Shown piece by piece: positions 60,394-64,000 of a stretch of DNA of 64,000 bases. The stretch is from JAWKJY01 sp041393535 (GTDB taxonomy: Bacteria > Actinomycetota > Thermoleophilia > Gaiellales > Gaiellaceae): positions 434,001 to 498,000 of the forward strand of contig JAWKJY010000003.1 of the NCBI GenBank assembly GCA_041393535.1, in the 5' to 3' direction. How positions within the stretch are numbered: the first letter of the stretch is position 1; each line of letters opens with the position of its first letter. The notes under the pieces were generated by a model that searched no databases, was not told the DNA's origin, and saw nothing but the letters and a program-made list of their open reading frames with translations. The translations under genes were made by a program, and so were the position numbers.

Positions 60394-60423
60394 CCGCGGC
60401 GCCGGGACCGCCCGGCGCCGCGG
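60394..60423 (+). terminator. Hairpin terminator after leuD
   Basis: A 13-bp stem (60394-60406 with 60411-60423), loop ACCG, 13 bases after the stop. Confidence 0.75.
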
Positions 60424-60473
60424 GCGCGCTCCCCGGGACGCCGGCCCGGCCCGGCTGAGCTACGCTCTCGCGC

Positions 60474-61568
60474 ATGCCCGAGCAGCCCGATCTCGGGCCG
60501 AAGGCGATCGGCGAGGCGTCTCCGGCAGCGGCCGTCGGCGAAGCGTCCCCGGACGCCCGCCCGCGGCTGGCCGCCGTCGACGGCGCCCAGGCCCAGCCCG
60601 ACATCGCCGGCGCGGCCGACGTCGCGGCGCGCCTCGAGGCGAGCCTCGCGTCCGTCGTCCGCGGCAAGCAGCACCAGCTGCGGCTCCTCCTCTGCGCGCT
60701 CGCCTGCTCGGGCCACGTCCTGCTCGAGGACGTCCCGGGCACGGCGAAGACGGTCACGGCGCGGGCGCTCGCGGAGTCGATCGAGGGCGCCGCCGCGGCG
60801 CGCATCCAGTGCACGCCGGACCTCCAGCCGGCCGACGTGACCGGCTCGTCGGTCTTCGACCAGAAGACGCGCGAGTTCGAGTTCCGGCCGGGGCCGATCT
60901 TCGCGAACGTCGTCCTGCTCGACGAGGTGAACCGGGCGACGCAGAAGACCCAGTCGGCGCTGCTCGAGGCGATGGCCGAGCGGCAGGTCACGGTCGACGG
61001 CGTCTCGCGGCCGCTGCCCGAGCCGTTCCTGCTGCTCGCGACCGAGAACCCGGTGGAGCACGAGGGGACGTTCCTGCTCCCCGAGGCGCAGCTCGACCGC
61101 TTCCTGCTCCGCACGACGCTCGGCTACCCGGGGGAGGAGGACGAGCTCTCCGTCGTCCGCGACCAGCGCCTCGGGCACCCCCTCGACGGCCTGCGCGCCG
61201 CGGTCTCCGTGGCGGACGTGCTCGCGCTGCAGCGGGCGGTGGCCGAGGTCTACGCGGACGACCTGATCCAGCGCTGGGTGGTCGGCCTCGTGCGCGCGAC
61301 GCGCGAGCTCGACATCGTCGAGCTGGGGGCCTCGGTCCGCGGCACGCTCGCGCTGGAGCGGGCGATGCGCGCGTGGGCGCTGCTCGAGGGCCGCGACTAC
61401 GTGGTCCCCGAGGACGTCGACGCGCTGTTCGGCCCCGTGCTCGGCCACCGCGTCCTCTTCACCCCGGCGTTCGTCTCGGCCAACCGCCACCTCGGCCGGG
61501 AGCGCGTCGTCGAGGTGCTGCACGAGCGCTGCCTCGAGCGCGCGCCCCGACCCGGCGACGTCGCGTGA
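60474..61568 (+). CDS. MoxR-family AAA+ ATPase
   Basis: A 364-residue MoxR ATPase. A 50-residue Ala/Pro-rich N-terminal extension precedes the core. Walker A is L-E-D-V-P-G-T-A-K-T, Walker B is V-V-L-L-D-E-V-N-R-A, with sensor region A-T-E-N-P-V-E-H-E-G-T-F and the MoxR motif L-P-E-A-Q-L-D-R-F. It acts as a chaperone for insertion of metal cofactors or with vWA partners. Heads the DUF58-membrane-vWA cluster. Confidence 0.93.
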   Translation: MPEQPDLGPKAIGEASPAAAVGEASPDARPRLAAVDGAQAQPDIAGAADVAARLEASLASVVRGKQHQLRLLLCALACSGHVLLEDVPGTAKTVTARALAESIEGAAAARIQCTPDLQPADVTGSSVFDQKTREFEFRPGPIFANVVLLDEVNRATQKTQSALLEAMAERQVTVDGVSRPLPEPFLLLATENPVEHEGTFLLPEAQLDRFLLRTTLGYPGEEDELSVVRDQRLGHPLDGLRAAVSVADVLALQRAVAEVYADDLIQRWVVGLVRATRELDIVELGASVRGTLALERAMRAWALLEGRDYVVPEDVDALFGPVLGHRVLFTPAFVSANRHLGRERVVEVLHERCLERAPRPGDVA

Positions 61569-62512
61569 GGGAGCAGGCGACCGTCCCGCTGGTGTCCCGC
61601 CGTCGCGTCGCGGGGGCGCTGCCCGGCACGCTGCGCTCGTTCCGCCGCGGCCCCGGCTCCGACCTGACCGGCCTGCGCCCGTACGTCGCGGGCGACGACG
61701 TGCGCCGGATCGACCATCGCGCCTCGGCGCGCGTCTCGTCGGCGCGCGGCAGCGACGAGTTCGTCGTGCGGGAGGACCTGACGGAGGATCGCGGCCGGGT
61801 CGTGCTCGTCGTCGACCGGCGGCCGGCGATGGCGCTCTCGCCCGAGCGGCTGCCCTGGCTCGCGAAGCCGCGTGCGCTCGCGGCCGCGGGCCGCCTGATC
61901 CTGGCGACGGCGCTCGAGCACCGCTGCCTTGTCGGCTACCTCGACGAGGCCGAGGCGCTCCACCCGGAGCGGGCGCGGCGCGCGGCCGGCCCGTTCTGGC
62001 GGCCGGCGGACGGGACGACGGAGAGCTATCGCGTGGGGGAGGACTACCTCGGTCGGCGGCCGTTCCACGCGCCCGCCGACGCCGTTGCCCGCGCGCTCGG
62101 GTTCCTCTGCACCGTCGAGCGGGGGCTGCCCTCGGGCACGTACGTGTTCGTCCTCTCGGACTTCCTGGCGCCGCCGCCCGCGCAGGCGTGGTCGGATGCG
62201 ATCGCGCGCGGGTGGGACCTCGTGCCCGTGGTGATTCAGGATCCCTGCTGGGACGCGAGCTTCCCCGACGTCGCCGGCTGCCCGCTGCCCGTCGCCGACG
62301 AGACGGGCCGGACGCGGCTCGTCCGGCTCGGCGCGCGGGAGGTGGCCGCCCGCAGGGCCGCCAACGAGGAGCGCCTGGCCGGCCTGCACGCGGGCTTCTC
62401 GGCGCTCGGGCTCGACTGGGTGCAGCTCGGGAGCGACGACCCGCTCGTCGTCCACGAGGCGTTCGACCGCTGGGCCCTCGGGCGGCGGCTCGGCGCGAGG
62501 ATCGCCCGGTGA
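61565..62512 (+). CDS. DUF58-domain protein
   Basis: A 315-residue soluble protein with the DUF58 core L-R-P-Y-V-A-G-D-D-V-R-R-I-D-H-R-A-S-A-R and a following vWA-like fold (V-V-L-V-V-D-R-R-P-A-M-A). The MIDAS serines are replaced, so metal binding is doubtful. DUF58 proteins accompany MoxR ATPases. GTGA overlaps link it to both neighbours. Confidence 0.88.
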   Translation: MREQATVPLVSRRRVAGALPGTLRSFRRGPGSDLTGLRPYVAGDDVRRIDHRASARVSSARGSDEFVVREDLTEDRGRVVLVVDRRPAMALSPERLPWLAKPRALAAAGRLILATALEHRCLVGYLDEAEALHPERARRAAGPFWRPADGTTESYRVGEDYLGRRPFHAPADAVARALGFLCTVERGLPSGTYVFVLSDFLAPPPAQAWSDAIARGWDLVPVVIQDPCWDASFPDVAGCPLPVADETGRTRLVRLGAREVAARRAANEERLAGLHAGFSALGLDWVQLGSDDPLVVHEAFDRWALGRRLGARIAR

Positions 62513-63414
62513 GGCGCCGCTGGGCGCTGCCGCTCGTGCTCCTGCTCGCGGCGGGGGCCGCGGCCGCTGCGATCGTCGGGAGCCGTGCCGGCACGGGCGG
62601 CGAGGCGCCGATCGCGATCCCGGCCCGGCCGGCCGAGGGGGTCGACGTGATCACGACGGTGACGCCGTCGGAGGCGTTCTTCGGCGACCTCGTCCTCGCC
62701 CGGCTCGACCTCGTCGTCGACGACGCGAGCGTCGACGCCGACGAGCTCGACGTGCGCGTCCAGGTCGAGCCCTTCGAGCGCCGGGGCGAGGCGATCTCCC
62801 GGCGGGCGTCCGGCGGCGGCGTGACGGTCGTCCGCTACGAGTACGAGCTCGAGTGCCTGGTCGCCGCGTGCGCGCCGCAGGGGAGCGCGATCCGGCTCAG
62901 CCTGCCCCAGGTGATCGTCGGCTACGCCCGCACGGACGGCGAGGCCGTGATCGAGCGCCGCGTCGACTGGCCCGAGATCACGATCGGCTCGCGGGTCGCC
63001 GAGGCCGACCTGATCCGCCCGCGCGCACGCGCCGACGCGTCCAGCCCCGTCGCGGCGACGAGCGGCATCGACCCGACCGCGCTCGGCTGGCTGGCCGCCT
63101 CCCTCGCGGGCGCGCTCGCGCTCGCGGCCGGCGGCGTGCTGCTCGTCGCGCTCCGCCGCGGCGGCCGCGAGGCCCTCGTCGCGGCGGCGGGGCCGCCGCC
63201 CGACCCGCTCGCGGACGCTCGCCCAGCTGCGCGCCGCCGATGGCTCCGCGGCCGATCGGCGCGCCGCGCTCGACCGGCTCGCCCGGGCGCTCGCGGGCTC
63301 GCCGCTCGCGGCGGGCGCGGCGCCTCGCCTGGTCGCGAGGCCGGGCCCGGCGCCGCCGAGGTCGAGGCGATCGCCCAGGCCGTCGAGCGCTCGCGCCCGG
63401 AGGCGGCGGCGTGA
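62509..63414 (+). CDS. Membrane protein of the MoxR cluster (BatD-like position), scrambled C-terminal segment
   Basis: About 300 residues. A signal/anchor segment (A-L-P-L-V-L-L-L-A-A-G-A-A-A-A-A-I) is followed by a beta-rich extracytoplasmic domain (V-T-P-S-E-A-F-F-G-D, L-D-V-R-V-Q-V-E-P-F), then a membrane helix (W-L-A-A-S-L-A-G-A-L-A-L-A-A-G-G-V-L-L-V-A-L) and a cytoplasmic tail. Between about 63217 and 63350 the sensible sequence (L-A-Q-L-R-A-A-D-G-S, D-R-L-A-R-A-L-A-G) lies in another frame and returns later. Two compensating indels therefore alter about 45 residues. The family is not recognised beyond its context. Confidence 0.75.
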   Translation: MRRRWALPLVLLLAAGAAAAAIVGSRAGTGGEAPIAIPARPAEGVDVITTVTPSEAFFGDLVLARLDLVVDDASVDADELDVRVQVEPFERRGEAISRRASGGGVTVVRYEYELECLVAACAPQGSAIRLSLPQVIVGYARTDGEAVIERRVDWPEITIGSRVAEADLIRPRARADASSPVAATSGIDPTALGWLAASLAGALALAAGGVLLVALRRGGREALVAAAGPPPDPLADARPAARRRWLRGRSARRARPARPGARGLAARGGRGASPGREAGPGAAEVEAIAQAVERSRPEAAA

Positions 63415-64000
63415 CCGCGCTCGCCTGGGCCTTCCTCGAGGCGGCGCTCCTGCCGGCGCTCGCGCTCCTCGCCAGCCGGCGGCTCGCGAGGGCGGCCCCG
63501 GCGGCGGTGCCCGGCGCGCGGGCGCTCGCGCCGGCGGCCCGGCGCACGGAGCTCGGCCGGCTCGGGCTCGTCGCCCTGATCGCGGTCGCGCTCGCGCTCG
63601 CCGCCCTGCTCGTGCGCAAGCCCGCGAGCGGCGTCGCCCAGCTCGTGCCGGCGAGCCGGACGACGATCGTCGTCCTCGACATGTCGGCGAGCATCTCCGA
63701 CCTCGTCTACGCGGAGATCGCGCGCACGCTGACGCTGATCACCTCCGAGCGGCGCGACGCGCGGGTGGGCCTGGTCCTCTTCTCCGACGTCGGCATGGAG
63801 GCCCTGCCGGCGGGCACGCCGGCCCGGGAGCTGCAGCCGTTCATCCGCTTCTTCCTGCCGCTGAGCGAGCCGAGCGCGAGGCCGCGCCCCGACTACTACC
63901 GGCCGGCCGGCCCGGCCGCGCCCGCGCCGATCAAGTACGTGCTCAGCCCGTGGTACGCAGGCTTCGCCGGCGGCACGCGGGTCTCGACCGGGCTCGCGAC
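63411..64000 (+). CDS. vWA-domain membrane protein (BatA/B-like), 3' truncated by the window
   Basis: The visible 196 residues hold two N-terminal membrane segments and then a vWA domain whose MIDAS motif V-V-L-D-M-S-A-S-I-S (D-x-S-x-S) is intact, followed by V-G-L-V-L-F-S-D. The spacing and order (MoxR, DUF58, membrane protein, vWA) match Bat-type clusters implicated in envelope or stress functions. The GTG start overlaps the preceding stop. Confidence 0.87.
   Translation, partial: MTALAWAFLEAALLPALALLASRRLARAAPAAVPGARALAPAARRTELGRLGLVALIAVALALAALLVRKPASGVAQLVPASRTTIVVLDMSASISDLVYAEIARTLTLITSERRDARVGLVLFSDVGMEALPAGTPARELQPFIRFFLPLSEPSARPRPDYYRPAGPAAPAPIKYVLSPWYAGFAGGTRVSTGLA

Noticed and set aside
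1..64000. tRNA, rRNA, insertion sequence, prophage or integration site
   Set aside because: No clover-leaf, rRNA-like stretch, transposase or integrase motif was recognised in any gap; nearly all sequence is coding.

Overview
The DNA is very GC-rich, with G/C at nearly every third codon position, many GTG starts and dense 4-base ATGA/GTGA gene overlaps. It carries a fold-typical lysC, leuCD, infA and cspA. This fits a high-GC actinobacterium, perhaps a soil or metagenomic member of the Thermoleophilia, but no rRNA or other marker settles the taxonomy. No tRNA, rRNA, CRISPR array, transposase or phage gene was recognised.

Layout. (1) 1-6.7 kb (+): end of an alpha/beta-hydrolase-like gene, a carboxymuconolactone-decarboxylase/AhpD-like gene interrupted by an in-frame TGA that reads as a selenocysteine codon, an amidase, the three subunits of a xanthine-dehydrogenase-type molybdenum hydroxylase, and a muconolactone-isomerase-like protein. 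(2) 6.9-10.0 kb (-): a RidA homologue, an SDR and a DMSO-reductase-family molybdoenzyme. (3) 10.2-16.4 kb (+): a complete Opp/Dpp-type ABC importer. (4) 16.4-25.9 kb (+): a tightly overlapping catabolic run (class III aminotransferase, phosphotriesterase-family hydrolase, old-yellow-enzyme/FAD oxidoreductase, bicupin, thiol peroxidase, amidohydrolase, nitronate-monooxygenase-like enzyme, acyl-CoA ligase), followed by an SDR and an NTF2-like protein. (5) 27.5-30.0 kb (-): two secreted proteins ending in PASTA-like domains, one of them a beta-helix protein broken by three frameshifts. (6) 30-32 kb: lysC and a metallo-beta-lactamase-fold protein. (7) 32-37.4 kb (-): MmgE/PrpD, class IV aminotransferase, acyl-CoA dehydrogenase, amidase and a tiny AtzG-like partner. 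Divergent from these are a GntR/FCD regulator, a CoA transferase, a zinc reductase and an isochorismatase-family hydrolase. (8) 41.7-49.5 kb: a secreted beta-propeller-like protein, then a signalling operon (H-NOX-like sensor without the heme histidine, histidine kinase, REC-HDOD, REC-degenerate HD-GYP). (9) 49.5-56.3 kb: an HMG-CoA-lyase-like protein, two tandem MFS transporters, an iron-sulfur-type HTH regulator divergent from a copper nitrite-reductase-like protein, and a class III aminotransferase. (10) 56.4-60.4 kb: infA, cspA, an acyl-CoA dehydrogenase and leuCD. (11) 60.4 kb to the end: MoxR, DUF58, membrane and vWA proteins of a Bat-like cluster.

Taken together, regions 1-4 and 7 look like uptake and breakdown of a nitrogen-containing, probably ring-bearing or amide-bearing organic compound: importer, two amidases, two Mo enzymes, aminotransferases, acyl-CoA ligase and CoA transferase. 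The substrate cannot be named from sequence.

The most notable points are: a selenocysteine codon with a well-formed SECIS-like hairpin; a family of four dispersed intergenic repeats with co-varying hairpins; an H-NOX signalling operon that has lost its heme ligand; two divergent genes that both appear leaderless and share a 21-bp promoter; an infA whose only plausible start is ATC; and several enzymes lacking their family's catalytic residue. At least ten single-base frameshifts in unrelated genes sit mostly in short G/C runs, which suggests assembly indel errors. Broken genes here should be read with that in mind.
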